A stretch of 64,000 nt of DNA from contig JAQBGG010000004.1 in NCBI GenBank assembly GCA_032122625.1, positions 56,301-120,300 of the forward strand, written 5' to 3'. This DNA comes from CAXMST01 sp032122625. Lineage in GTDB: Bacteria > Actinomycetota > Thermoleophilia > Solirubrobacterales > 70-9. Shown here in pieces: positions 24,442 through 33,036 of this stretch; position 1 is the first letter of the stretch, and each line of letters starts with the position of its first letter. Both the position numbers and the translations under genes were made by a program. The notes under the pieces are model-generated. The model had not been told where the DNA came from, ran no database searches, and saw nothing but the letters and a program-made list of their open reading frames with translations.

Positions 24442-25902
24442 TCAAGCTCGCGATCGTTTCTCGGGAGCGCGATCGGGAGCGCGATCGAGAGCGCGATCGA
24501 GCGGCAGGGTGACCAGAAACCGCGCCCCGCCGAGCTGGGAGCGATCGGCGCTGACATCGCCGCCATGGGCGATCGCGACGGCGCGCACGATCGAGAGGCC
24601 GAGCCCGGTCCCGTCACCGTTTGAGGAATTCCTGTCGGCGGGGCCGATCCCGCGCACGAAACGCTCGAAGACCTGCTCCTTGATCTCGTCCGGCAGGCCG
24701 GGGCCGTTGTCCTCGATCGCGATCAGGGCGTTGCCACCCTCGACTCGTAGGCCGAGGTTGATCTCGCTGCCGGCGGGGGTATGGCGGACCGCGTTCTCGA
24801 GCAGGTTGAGGATCATCCGGTGCAGCTCATCGGCATTGCCGCAAAGCTCGGCCCCGGGCTCGACATCGGCGCTCAGTCGGTGTTCACCGGCAACCGGATG
24901 CACCTCCTCGAAGGCCTCGCAGGCGATCGCCGAGAGATCGACCTCGACCGGGGCCTCGCGACGCCCGGCGTCTGCTCGGGCGAGGATCAGCAGGTCGGCG
25001 ACCAGGCGGCTCATTCGCCGCGAGCTACGCAGCGCTGAGCGCGCCGCCGCCTGCGAGTCCTCGTCGCCGTCCTCCATCGATGCCTCGAGCAACTCGAGGT
25101 TGGCGAGGATGCTGGTCAACGGGGTGCGCAGCTCGTGCGAGGCGTCGGCGACGAACTCGCGCTGACGCTGCACCGTGTGCTCGGTCTCCGTCCGTGCGGC
25201 GTCAAGCTCCCTGAGCATCTCCTCGAGCGTCCTCGCGAGCTCGGCCACCTCGTCATTGCTCTCGGGCTGCGGAATCCGCATCGAGGGGTCGCGAGTGCTG
25301 GCGATCCTGCGGGCCGTTCCGGTCAGCGCGGCAATCGGCTGCATCGCCCGGTTGGCAACGGTCATCCCGGCGAAGACGGCGAGCAGGGTGCCGATCACGA
25401 CGCCGCCGCCGAGGAACAGCCAGAGTCGGTCGATGGTGGCGTCGACGCTGGCCCGCGACTGGGCGTACTGGACGTACAGCGCACCGCCGAAGTCGTTCCT
25501 GCCGATCAGCTGGGAGGCGACTCGGAGCGAGCCGCCGACCTCGCGGATCCTGCCGGTATCGGGGTCGCCGAAATCGGGAGCATCGGGCGTCTCGTACTGG
25601 ATCTTGCCGGTCGGGCCCTCGACGACGCGGATGTCGGCGTGGTTGGCCATCGCGATCTGTTCGAGGTCGGCTTGGGTCGGCCTCGAGGGCCCGTCCCTGA
25701 CGGCGAGGGCGACGGCGAGGCCGTTGGCCGTGCCCTGCAGATCATCGCGGAAGTCGGCTTCGATCCGGTTGGTGACGAGCCGTCCGACGACGACGGCGAA
25801 TGCGATCAGGATCACGGCCGTGAGCGTCCCCGAGAAGATCGCGAGCCTGGTGCGGACCGGCTGGCGCCGCAGCTTCGCCATCAGGGGACTCACGACTCTC
25901 AC
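24442..25902 (-). CDS. Sensor histidine kinase
   Basis: Membrane sensor of a two-component system. The 486-residue protein has two membrane segments (about 21-43 and 159-182) around a sensor domain of some 115 residues, a HAMP domain (about 183-240), the HisKA box with phospho-acceptor H256 (VADASHELRTPLTS), and an ATPase domain with the N box (NLLENAVRHTP), DNGPG and GTGLGLSIV. The C-terminus is a run of short DRA-type repeats encoded by three 12-bp DNA units (24462-24497). It starts with a GTG or ATG at 25902 and overlaps the regulator gene by four bases. The signal is unknown. Confidence 0.93.
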   Translation of the reverse strand: MRVVSPLMAKLRRQPVRTRLAIFSGTLTAVILIAFAVVVGRLVTNRIEADFRDDLQGTANGLAVALAVRDGPSRPTQADLEQIAMANHADIRVVEGPTGKIQYETPDAPDFGDPDTGRIREVGGSLRVASQLIGRNDFGGALYVQYAQSRASVDATIDRLWLFLGGGVVIGTLLAVFAGMTVANRAMQPIAALTGTARRIASTRDPSMRIPQPESNDEVAELARTLEEMLRELDAARTETEHTVQRQREFVADASHELRTPLTSILANLELLEASMEDGDEDSQAAARSALRSSRRMSRLVADLLILARADAGRREAPVEVDLSAIACEAFEEVHPVAGEHRLSADVEPGAELCGNADELHRMILNLLENAVRHTPAGSEINLGLRVEGGNALIAIEDNGPGLPDEIKEQVFERFVRGIGPADRNSSNGDGTGLGLSIVRAVAIAHGGDVSADRSQLGGARFLVTLPLDRALDRAPDRAPEKRSRA

Positions 25903-26588
25903 GGACGCACCACGTAACCGGCCCCGCGTTTGGTGTGCAGGATCCGGGTCTCGCCTCCCTCTTCGAGCTTGCGTCGCAGGTTGCTGATGAAGACGTCGAT
26001 CGTGTTCGTCATCGAGGTCGGGTCGTAGCCCCAGACCTCCTCGAGCAGGCGCTCGCGGGAGATCACCAGCTTCTGGTTCCGCATCAGGAACTCGAGCAGC
26101 TCGAACTCGCGAGCGGTGAGGTCGAGCTGGCGGTCGCTCCGCGATACGTCCCTGGTGTCGGGATTGAGCGTCAGGTCGCTGACCCGCAGCGAGGCGCTGC
26201 CGCGGGGTGGTCTGCGGCGCATCAGTGCCCGCAGGCGGGCGAGCAGCTCGGCACGCTCGAATGGCTTCACGAGGTAGTCGTCGGCGCCGGCGTCGAGGCC
26301 CCGCACTCGATCGTCGGTGTCGGCCCGCGCCGTGAGGATCAGAATCGGCACGTCGCTCTCCTCGCGCAGCCTGCGACAGACCTCGACCCCGTCGAGCTTC
26401 GGCAGGCCGAGGTCCAGGACGACCATGTCCGGGGCGAAGTCGTGGGCGGAGGCGAGGGCCTCCTCGCCGTCAGCCGCGGTTCGTACCTCGTGTCCCTCCT
26501 GGCGCAGCGAGCGCCGCAGCACGTCGGCTATGTCTTCGTCGTCCTCGACCACGAGGACGCGGCCGAGCATGGTGTCAGCGTCAGTCAT
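25899..26588 (-). CDS. OmpR-family response regulator
   Basis: DNA-binding partner of the adjacent kinase. The protein is 229 residues from ATG 26588. The receiver has the acidic pair near residues 15-17, phospho-acceptor Asp59 (VVLDLGLP), and the conserved Lys in YLVKPFERAEL. The C-terminal winged helix shows LTAREFELLEFL and VWGYDPTSMTNTIDVFISNLRRKL. The frame extends to a TTG at 26609, but ATG 26588 is preceded seven bases upstream by a TAAGAT -10 box, so I take it as the start. Overlaps the kinase gene by four bases and diverges from ftsK. Confidence 0.93.
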   Translation of the reverse strand: MTDADTMLGRVLVVEDDEDIADVLRRSLRQEGHEVRTAADGEEALASAHDFAPDMVVLDLGLPKLDGVEVCRRLREESDVPILILTARADTDDRVRGLDAGADDYLVKPFERAELLARLRALMRRRPPRGSASLRVSDLTLNPDTRDVSRSDRQLDLTAREFELLEFLMRNQKLVISRERLLEEVWGYDPTSMTNTIDVFISNLRRKLEEGGETRILHTKRGAGYVVRP

Positions 26589-26595
26589 CTCTCCA

Positions 26596-26601
26596 ATCTT
26601 A
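26596..26601 (-). promoter_or_regulatory. Candidate leaderless -10 box (TAAGAT) for the response regulator
   Basis: On the minus strand TAAGAT ends seven bases before ATG 26588; TTAGGA 18 bases further up may be the -35. The GGAGAG between box and ATG would lie upstream of the transcript. Confidence 0.45.
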
Positions 26602-26690
26602 AAGATCAACCTTCACGGTTCCTAAGCGCGGGCGCCTCTGAGCCGTGGATTGCGCAGGGGTCAAGGCCTCGGTGTCGAAGGGGCAGACGA

Positions 26691-29225
26691 ATGGCATTGA
26701 TCCCGTCTTGGCGCTCAGACAAGCGCGGCGGAGCGAGCTCCAAGGGTGGAGGTCGGTCCGGTGCGCGTAAGCCCGCGAAGAAAGCGAGGAAGCCGGCGCG
26801 TAAGGCCCCGGCGGCTCGGCCCGCGCGTGAGCTCGAGCAGCGCCACCTCGACCTGATCGGGCTCGCCTGCCTCGGCGCGGCGCTCTACAGCGGTTTCGTC
26901 CTCTATGGAGGCTGGGACGGTGGCAAGGTGGGGGAGGGGCTAGGGGACGGCCTCGGCTGGCTGGCCGGCGCCTCCGCCTACGCATTGCCGATGCTGCTGG
27001 CCGGCCTCGGCGCGGCACTTGTTCTGCGGCCCTTCGTCCGCTACCCGGGGGCGCTGAACGCGGGGGCGATCCTGCTCGTCGCGGGACTGCTTCTCGCCTT
27101 TGCCGCGGAGACCGCCGGAATCGGCCCCGAGCGTCCCGTTCGCGGGGACGAGTTCTTCAATCCCGACTACTTCACCGAGCACGGCGGGGCTGTGGGCGAG
27201 GTCCTCTACTGGGCCGCAACGACCCTCTTTCAGACGATCGGCGCCCACATCATCGCCGTCCTCCTCGTGATCAGCGGCGCCCTGCTGCTCACCGGCCGCC
27301 CGATCGCCTCATTGCTGCGTTCCGGCGCCGAGGCCGGGCAGCGGGCCAAGGAGGCGACCGGCGAGATGGCCCGGACGGCCAAGCAGGTCCGTGCCGGCCG
27401 CGGCGACGTCGGCAATCAGGTGACCTATCCGTTCGGGCCGAGCGGGCCCGAGGCCGTGACGGACTTCGAGGACCCCGGCGAGACGATCGAGCTCGACGAT
27501 GATGAGTTCGCCACCGAAGCCGCCGCGACCGCCGAGCACCCCGCCGCCGAGGGCGACGAGGAGGCCGACGGGTCCCCGATTCCGGACCCAGCCGTCCCCG
27601 TCGTCGAGGTCAAGGCCGATCCCGACGCCGTCGGTGGCCCGCCCGACGACGTTGGGGCCGAGATCGAGATCTTGAAGACGCCGATGGGCGCCAGGCGGAC
27701 GACGGGCGGGATCACCGAGTCCGAGGAGATCAACTACAAGCTGCCGCCGCCCAAGGCTCTGAAACGTACCGCTGGGGGTGACCGCGGACCGGACAAGCGT
27801 GATCTCGAGGCGACGGCAGGGGCGTTGCTCGAGGCACTCGGTCATTTTGGGATCGAGGCGAAGCTGGTGGGGACCGTCACCGGCCCCCACGTCAGCCGCT
27901 TCGAGCTGCAGCTCGCGCCGGGCACGAAGGTAGGCAAGATCTCGCAGCTCAAGGACGACCTCGCCTATGCCCTGGCCTCCACGGACATCCGCATCCTCGC
28001 TCCGATCCCGGGCAAGCGAGCCGTCGGGGTCGAGGTACCGAACGCGAAACGGAGGATGGTCCGCCTCGGCGACATCTACCAGGGCAGGCCGAAGGGGTCG
28101 AGCCCGCTGACCTGCTGGCTCGGCAAGGACATCTCCGGCCAGGCGATCTGGACCGACCTGGCGAAGATGCCCCACATCCTGATCGCCGGCACCACAGGCT
28201 CCGGCAAGTCGGGTTGCGTCAATACGGTGCTCAGCTCGATGCTCCTGCACAGCTCGCCGAACGAGCTGAGGCTGGTGCTGGTAGACCCCAAGCAGGTCGA
28301 GCTCAATCACTACGACTCGATCCCGCACCTGCTGACGCCGGTCGTAACCTCGCCGCGAGTCGCCTCCAACGTGCTCGAGAACCTGATCGGGGAGATGGAG
28401 GCGCGCTACACAGTCATGGGTGACGCCCGGGCCCGGAACCTCGATGAGCTGAACAAGATCCGTCGTGGAAAGAGCGAGGCACCGCTGCCGCATATCCTCT
28501 GCGTGATCGACGAGCTTGCCGACCTGATGATGGTCGCTCCGGCCGAGGTCGAGGATTCGATCATCCGCCTTGCCCAGAAGTCCCGAGCGGTCGGCATCCA
28601 CCTTATCCTCGCGACGCAGCGGCCCTCGACCGACATCATCACCGGCACGATCAAGGTCAATATCCCTGCCCGGATCGCCTTCGCCGTCGCCTCCCAGATC
28701 GACTCCCGGGTGATTCTCGACCAGGGCGGCGCCGAGTCGCTGCTGGGTCAGGGCGACATGCTCTTCCGCCCGGTCGGCTCCTCGAAGCTGCAGCGTGTGC
28801 AGGGAGCATTCATCACCGAGGAGGAGATCGCCCGGATCGTCGCCTGCTGGAGCCGGCAGGGCGAGCCCAACTTCGACGTCGAGTTGCTCGAGGCCAAGCC
28901 GGACGCCGATCCAGATCCCAACGGCGGTGAGTTCAGCCCTGACGAGGACGATCTGCTCGAGGATGCGATCCGGATCTGCGTAGAGACGGAGACGGCCTCG
29001 GTCTCGATGATCCAGCGCCGGCTCAGGGTCGGATACACGCGGGCCGGCCGCCTGATCGACATGCTTGAGCGACGCGGTGTGATCAGCGGCTACGAGGGCT
29101 CGAAGCCGCGGCAGGTGCTGATCAGCCACGCCGACATACCCCGGATCCTCGGTGGCGGGGCGCCGAGCGACGACGGCGAGGGGCCGCCGACCGGGGAGGC
29201 GGAGCGCGAGACCGTCCCGGGCTGA
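26691..29225 (+). CDS. ftsK: DNA translocase FtsK/SpoIIIE
   Basis: Septal ATPase that pumps chromosome DNA at division. The protein is 844 residues from ATG 26691. It has a basic Lys/Ala-rich start (about 1-40), four membrane segments (roughly 55-190), an acidic linker (about 240-360) and the motor: Walker A GTTGSGKS with K506, Walker B LVLVDPKQVE and ILATQRPSTD. The C-terminal winged-helix gamma domain begins DLLEDAIRICVETETAS and ends YEGSKPRQVLI. The open frame goes back to 25935, but only the part from 26691, which has GAAGGGG upstream, is FtsK-like. Confidence 0.95.
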   Translation: MALIPSWRSDKRGGASSKGGGRSGARKPAKKARKPARKAPAARPARELEQRHLDLIGLACLGAALYSGFVLYGGWDGGKVGEGLGDGLGWLAGASAYALPMLLAGLGAALVLRPFVRYPGALNAGAILLVAGLLLAFAAETAGIGPERPVRGDEFFNPDYFTEHGGAVGEVLYWAATTLFQTIGAHIIAVLLVISGALLLTGRPIASLLRSGAEAGQRAKEATGEMARTAKQVRAGRGDVGNQVTYPFGPSGPEAVTDFEDPGETIELDDDEFATEAAATAEHPAAEGDEEADGSPIPDPAVPVVEVKADPDAVGGPPDDVGAEIEILKTPMGARRTTGGITESEEINYKLPPPKALKRTAGGDRGPDKRDLEATAGALLEALGHFGIEAKLVGTVTGPHVSRFELQLAPGTKVGKISQLKDDLAYALASTDIRILAPIPGKRAVGVEVPNAKRRMVRLGDIYQGRPKGSSPLTCWLGKDISGQAIWTDLAKMPHILIAGTTGSGKSGCVNTVLSSMLLHSSPNELRLVLVDPKQVELNHYDSIPHLLTPVVTSPRVASNVLENLIGEMEARYTVMGDARARNLDELNKIRRGKSEAPLPHILCVIDELADLMMVAPAEVEDSIIRLAQKSRAVGIHLILATQRPSTDIITGTIKVNIPARIAFAVASQIDSRVILDQGGAESLLGQGDMLFRPVGSSKLQRVQGAFITEEEIARIVACWSRQGEPNFDVELLEAKPDADPDPNGGEFSPDEDDLLEDAIRICVETETASVSMIQRRLRVGYTRAGRLIDMLERRGVISGYEGSKPRQVLISHADIPRILGGGAPSDDGEGPPTGEAERETVPG

Positions 29226-29250
29226 GGTCCGAGGCGCGGCCGCCCTCCGC

Positions 29251-29256
29251 AATACT
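29251..29256 (+). promoter_or_regulatory. Candidate -10 box (AATACT) for the RodZ-like gene
   Basis: AATACT ends eight bases before ATG 29265, at leaderless spacing. The first base departs from TANNNT, so confidence is lower than for the others. Confidence 0.3.
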
Positions 29257-29264
29257 GCGCGTCG

Positions 29265-30077
29265 ATGACCCCAGATGGGACCGGCCGGATTGAGATCGGA
29301 GCCGCGCTCCGCGATGCTCGGCGCCGCTATGGGATGGATGTCCGCGAGGTCGAGGATCGGACCAAGATCCGCGCCAAATACATCCGCGCGCTCGAGAACG
29401 AGGATTGGGAGACGCTGCCCGCCCCGGCCTATATCCGTGGCTTTCTCCGCACCTACGGGTCGATGGTTGGACTCGACGGTGAGATGCTGGTCGACGAGTT
29501 CCGTCGCCGCTACGGCTCTGAGGCTGAGGCGAGTGGGCCGGCTCCCCCTGATCCGATCCTCACCGGGCGTCGGCGCCCCGGCGAGCGTCCACCTTCACGC
29601 GGGCCGCTGATCCTCGCCGTCCTCGCCGGGATCGTTGTCCTGCTGCTGCTGCTGAGCTTGCTGGGCGGCTCCGACGACCCAGCCCCGGAGGAGCCACGGG
29701 GCCAAGGGCAGGCCAAGCAGGCCCGCGCCGCGCAGCGAAAGGCAGACAGGCAGGCGGAGCAGCGGCGGAAGGCGCGGAAGAAGGCTGAGGCCAACCGGCT
29801 CCAGAAGGTGGACGCCACGCTGAAGCCGCTGTCGACGGTCGCTGTCTGTCTGGTGGCCGGCAGCGACACGGCGCTGATCGACAACCAGGTCTTGCTGGAG
29901 GGGGCCAAGGAGCAGTTCGGGGCCGAGAAGCGCTACCGGCTGACGCTGGGCCCCGGGGCGGTCAAGTTCGTCGTCGGCGACACCGAGAAGAAGCTCGAGG
30001 TCGCCGAGAACGCCAGCTTCGAGGGCGACTCGAAGGGAATCCGCGAGATCACCTATCGCGGGCCGGAGTGCCCGTGA
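29265..30077 (+). CDS. RodZ-like helix-turn-helix membrane protein
   Basis: A 270-residue protein with a Xre-type HTH at the N-terminus (IGAALRDARRRYGMDVREVE, then IRAKYIRALENEDWETLPA and YIRGFLRTY), which is the HTH_25 signature of RodZ. A single membrane segment follows (about residues 117-137), then a basic coiled coil (about 150-185) and a C-terminal extracytoplasmic beta domain like DUF4115. RodZ links the MreB skeleton to the cell wall. No mreB is in the window, so the role in shape or division is inferred from architecture and from its place after ftsK. Its stop overlaps the start of cinA. Confidence 0.85.
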   Translation: MTPDGTGRIEIGAALRDARRRYGMDVREVEDRTKIRAKYIRALENEDWETLPAPAYIRGFLRTYGSMVGLDGEMLVDEFRRRYGSEAEASGPAPPDPILTGRRRPGERPPSRGPLILAVLAGIVVLLLLLSLLGGSDDPAPEEPRGQGQAKQARAAQRKADRQAEQRRKARKKAEANRLQKVDATLKPLSTVAVCLVAGSDTALIDNQVLLEGAKEQFGAEKRYRLTLGPGAVKFVVGDTEKKLEVAENASFEGDSKGIREITYRGPECP

Positions 30078-31366
30078 GCGGCCCGGCGGCTGAGGTCAGG
30101 GCCGGGATCATCGTCACCGGCACCGAGGTTCTGACGGGCAAGACCAGCGATCGCAACGGTCCCTGGGTCTCCGAGCGTCTCGGTGAGCTCGGCATCGAGG
30201 TCGCTCACATCACGGTCGTCGGCGATCGGGCCGACGATCTCGAGGCAGCGCTGCGGTTTCTCGTCGACCGGGGCATCGATCTGATCGTTACGACCGGCGG
30301 CCTGGGCCCGACGGCCGACGATCTCACCACTGAGGTGGTCGCCGGCTTTGCCGGGCGCGAGATGGTGCTCGATGAGCGAATGGAGCGGCGAATCACGGCG
30401 ATCATCGAGGAGTTCGCGAAACGGATGAAATTTGACCCCGAGGGAGCCCGGGACGGGACGCGCAAGCAGGCGATGATCCCCGAGGGAGCCATACCCCTGG
30501 ATCCCGTTGGGACCGCCCCCGGCGTGGTCGTCGAAGCCGGCGAAGCGCTCGTGATGGTGCTCCCGGGGCCGCCCCGGGAGCTGCAGGGCATGTGGCCGGC
30601 GGCGCTCGCCTGCGAGCCGGTCGCCGCGCTGGTCGAGCGGGCACCGCAGTCCGAGACGGCGACGATGAAGATGTTCGGAGTACCGGAGTCAACTCTGGCC
30701 AAGAGCCTGCGCGAGATCGAGGCGGAGACCCCGATCGCGCGGCTCGAGATCACGACCTGCCTGCGCCGAGGCGCCGAACTGGAGATCGACGTCCGCTACC
30801 TGGCCGCGGACGCCGGCCTGCGAGACGCCCTCTTCGACGGCCTCCGCGAGCGCCATCAACGCTTCATCTACACCGAGCGGGGTGAGACGATCGATGAGCT
30901 CGTCGCCGCCGCGCTCGCGGGCCGGCGGCTGGCTCTGGCGGAATCGTGTACCGCGGGGCTGCTGGCCGCTCGGGTCACCGACCGCCCCGGCGCCTCCGAC
31001 TACTTCGCGGGTGGGGTCGTGGCCTACTCCAACGAGGCGAAGACGGCGCTCCTCGGGGTCCCGATGGAACTGATCGAGGAGCATGGGGCGGTCTCGCCGG
31101 AGGTCGCCGTGGCGATGGCGGATGGCGCCCTGGCTCGCTTCGGCGCCGACACCGGCGTCGCGGTCACCGGCATCGCCGGACCTGATGGCGGCACCGCGGG
31201 GAAGCCGGTGGGCTGCGTCTGCATCTGCGTCAAGACGAGCGATGGCCGCAGTCTGGCCCGTGACCTGAAGCTTCCCGGTGGCCGCGGCGATGTTCGCGAC
31301 CGCTCCGTGAGCGTCTCCCTGCACATGCTCCGCAGGCTCCTGATCGGTGAGGATCTGCCGCTTTGA
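30074..31366 (+). CDS. cinA: CinA: competence/damage-inducible protein, nicotinamide-nucleotide amidase
   Basis: Two-domain enzyme of pyridine-nucleotide salvage. The N-terminal half is the COG1058 molybdopterin-binding-like domain (GIIVTGTEVLTGKTSDRNG, TTGGLGPTADDLT), an ADP-ribose pyrophosphatase in studied members. The C-terminal half is the NMN amidase domain (LAESCTAGLLAARVTD, YFAGGVVAYSNEAK, TGIAGPDGGT). The product is 430 residues. GTG 30074 overlaps the upstream stop as GTGA; GTG 30068 would add two residues. The cinA-recA neighbourhood is widespread and occurs here with thpR between. Confidence 0.95.
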   Translation: MSGPAAEVRAGIIVTGTEVLTGKTSDRNGPWVSERLGELGIEVAHITVVGDRADDLEAALRFLVDRGIDLIVTTGGLGPTADDLTTEVVAGFAGREMVLDERMERRITAIIEEFAKRMKFDPEGARDGTRKQAMIPEGAIPLDPVGTAPGVVVEAGEALVMVLPGPPRELQGMWPAALACEPVAALVERAPQSETATMKMFGVPESTLAKSLREIEAETPIARLEITTCLRRGAELEIDVRYLAADAGLRDALFDGLRERHQRFIYTERGETIDELVAAALAGRRLALAESCTAGLLAARVTDRPGASDYFAGGVVAYSNEAKTALLGVPMELIEEHGAVSPEVAVAMADGALARFGADTGVAVTGIAGPDGGTAGKPVGCVCICVKTSDGRSLARDLKLPGGRGDVRDRSVSVSLHMLRRLLIGEDLPL

Positions 31367-31400
31367 GCCCGTTCGCGGCGGCGCTCCCCCCGCGGCCGGC

Positions 31401-32282
31401 TCAGCTGTCGTAGAGCTCGAGCAGCGCCGCCAGCGTCTCCTCCGGGGCCTCCTCGGGCACGAAATGGCCGACCCCTGCCAGCTCGCGGATCTCGAGGTTG
31501 GGGAGGTTGGTCTCGGCGCCGCGCAGGTTCTCGGCCTCGATCACCGGGTCCAGCTCCCCGATCAGGATCATCGTCGGCTGACTGATCACCTGCTCGTTGA
31601 AGGCACCGCGGGCGATCTGCCGGAACTCCCGGGTGAGGAAGCTGCGGTAGACGGCGACGCAGGCTTGGGCCCGCTCCGGCTCCGACCACTGGCCGACGAA
31701 GGTCTCGATCTCGGCCTCCGTGGAAGTGTCGGGTCGAGCAGATCCCTTGACGAGGATCTGGCGCATGAAGGCCGGAACGCGCTGGACCACCTGGCGGCCG
31801 GCCAGCGGCGAGGCGATCAGGAACATGTACCAGAGGCGTGAGAGCAGCCGGAGGCGGTCGCTGAGCGGCGCTTCATCGGCGCGGACCCAGAGGTGGCTGA
31901 TCGCGGCGGCGGCGTAGTGGCTGACCCGATCAGGCGCCTTCAGGCAGACGTGGAAGCCGACCATCCCGCCCCAGTCATGGCCGCCGAGCCGGACCCGCCC
32001 GAGCTCGAGTTGCTCGAGCAGGGCGATCACGTCATCAGCGAGATCGGCTTTCAGGTAGCTGCCGCGCGGCGCCTCGCTCCAGCCGAAGCCGCGCAGGTCG
32101 GGGCAGATCACCCGGTAGCGCTCCGAGAGCGGGCCGATCAGCTTGCGCCAGACGTACCAGTGCTGGGGCCAACCGTGGAGCAGGACGAGCGGCTCGGCCT
32201 CGGGGTCGCCGGCCTCGGCGACGTGCATCCGGATCCCGTTGACGAGCTCGAAGCTGTGGCGGACCCCATTGACTGCGGGCAT
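31401..32282 (-). CDS. Alpha/beta-hydrolase, epoxide-hydrolase / haloalkane-dehalogenase-like
   Basis: A hydrolase of about 293 residues. It has the oxyanion motif HGWP (residues 36-39), the nucleophile motif GGHDWGG with Asp103, and the C-terminal catalytic His in VGHFVPEEAPEE. An Asp nucleophile followed by Trp is the mark of soluble epoxide hydrolases and haloalkane dehalogenases rather than esterases. Substrate unknown. The frame begins at TTG 32336; ATG 32282 gives the usual N-terminus. It lies antisense between cinA and thpR, interrupting an otherwise conserved plus-strand series. Confidence 0.85.
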   Translation of the reverse strand: MPAVNGVRHSFELVNGIRMHVAEAGDPEAEPLVLLHGWPQHWYVWRKLIGPLSERYRVICPDLRGFGWSEAPRGSYLKADLADDVIALLEQLELGRVRLGGHDWGGMVGFHVCLKAPDRVSHYAAAAISHLWVRADEAPLSDRLRLLSRLWYMFLIASPLAGRQVVQRVPAFMRQILVKGSARPDTSTEAEIETFVGQWSEPERAQACVAVYRSFLTREFRQIARGAFNEQVISQPTMILIGELDPVIEAENLRGAETNLPNLEIRELAGVGHFVPEEAPEETLAALLELYDS

Positions 32283-32354
32283 CTGGCGCTCGATCGGCAC
32301 ACAATATTGCCTGTTCCCGAACAGACCGTCTCCCAATGGCGCCGCCAGGGGGTC

Positions 32355-32360
32355 TAGCTT
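32355..32360 (+). promoter_or_regulatory. Candidate leaderless -10 box (TAGCTT) for thpR
   Basis: TAGCTT ends seven bases before GTG 32368. As thpR is only 27 bases ahead of recA, this may also be a recA promoter. Confidence 0.4.
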
Positions 32361-32367
32361 CGGTTCG

Positions 32368-33009
32368 GTGAGCGGGACCGAGATCGAGACGACGCCTGTG
32401 GGGGAGGCTGGGCGGCCGGCCCCGCCCGACGCCGAGGCGCGGTTATTCGTGGCCCTCGACCTGCCGGACCGCGTGCTGGACGAGATCGTCGTCTGGCAGA
32501 CGGCTCAGCTCGGGCACCTGGGGGACGATGGGCGGGGCCTGCGAGCGGTACCGGCTGCGGCGCTGCACGTCACCCTGGCCTTCCTCGGCCGCCGCCCGAA
32601 GGCGGATGTGCCGATGATCACCGAGACGCTTCAGGACATCGCACAGGGGCCCGTGGAGGGCAGTCTCGGTGCCGAGCCGGTCCCGGTGCCACGCGGCCGG
32701 CCGCGCCTTCTCGCCCTCGAGGTCGAGAGCGCCGCCGCGATCGGCTTGCAGGCGACGCTGGCGGCGCGCCTGGCCGCGCTCGGCGTCTACCGGCCTGAGC
32801 GGCGCCCGTTCTGGCCGCATCTGACTGTCTTCCGGGTCAAGGGGCGAGCTGGGTGGCGGCACCTGGGCGAGGGCGCCGGTGGACTGGGCTCAATCCCGCC
32901 CCGAAGCGGACATGCGTTCGGGTTCGTCCGAGTCGCTCTCTACCTTTCAAATCTCCGGCCTGAAGGGGCTTCGTATGCCCGGTTGGCCGCCAACGAGTTG
33001 CCGCAGTAG
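32368..33009 (+). CDS. thpR: RNA 2',3'-cyclic phosphodiesterase (2'-5' RNA ligase family)
   Basis: Opens 2',3'-cyclic phosphates on RNA; also seals 2'-5' tRNA halves in some members. The protein is 213 residues from GTG 32368. Both HxT motifs are present, H67-V-T69 (ALHVTLAFLG) and H151-L-T153 (FWPHLTVFRV), the catalytic pair of the 2H superfamily. About 20 residues before RLFVALDLP look disordered. It lies 27 bases upstream of recA on the same strand with no visible terminator between. Confidence 0.9.
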   Translation: MSGTEIETTPVGEAGRPAPPDAEARLFVALDLPDRVLDEIVVWQTAQLGHLGDDGRGLRAVPAAALHVTLAFLGRRPKADVPMITETLQDIAQGPVEGSLGAEPVPVPRGRPRLLALEVESAAAIGLQATLAARLAALGVYRPERRPFWPHLTVFRVKGRAGWRHLGEGAGGLGSIPPRSGHAFGFVRVALYLSNLRPEGASYARLAANELPQ

Positions 33010-33036
33010 GCGGACGACAGAAGAGGTGATCTAAGA

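Noticed and set aside
24462..24497. Three 12-bp tandem units at the end of the histidine kinase gene as a regulatory repeat
   Set aside because: They lie in frame, code for short DRA-type repeats, and fit simple slippage within a coding tail.
33010..33036. SOS box before recA
   Set aside because: The 27-base gap contains only a Shine-Dalgarno sequence and no palindrome of LexA type.
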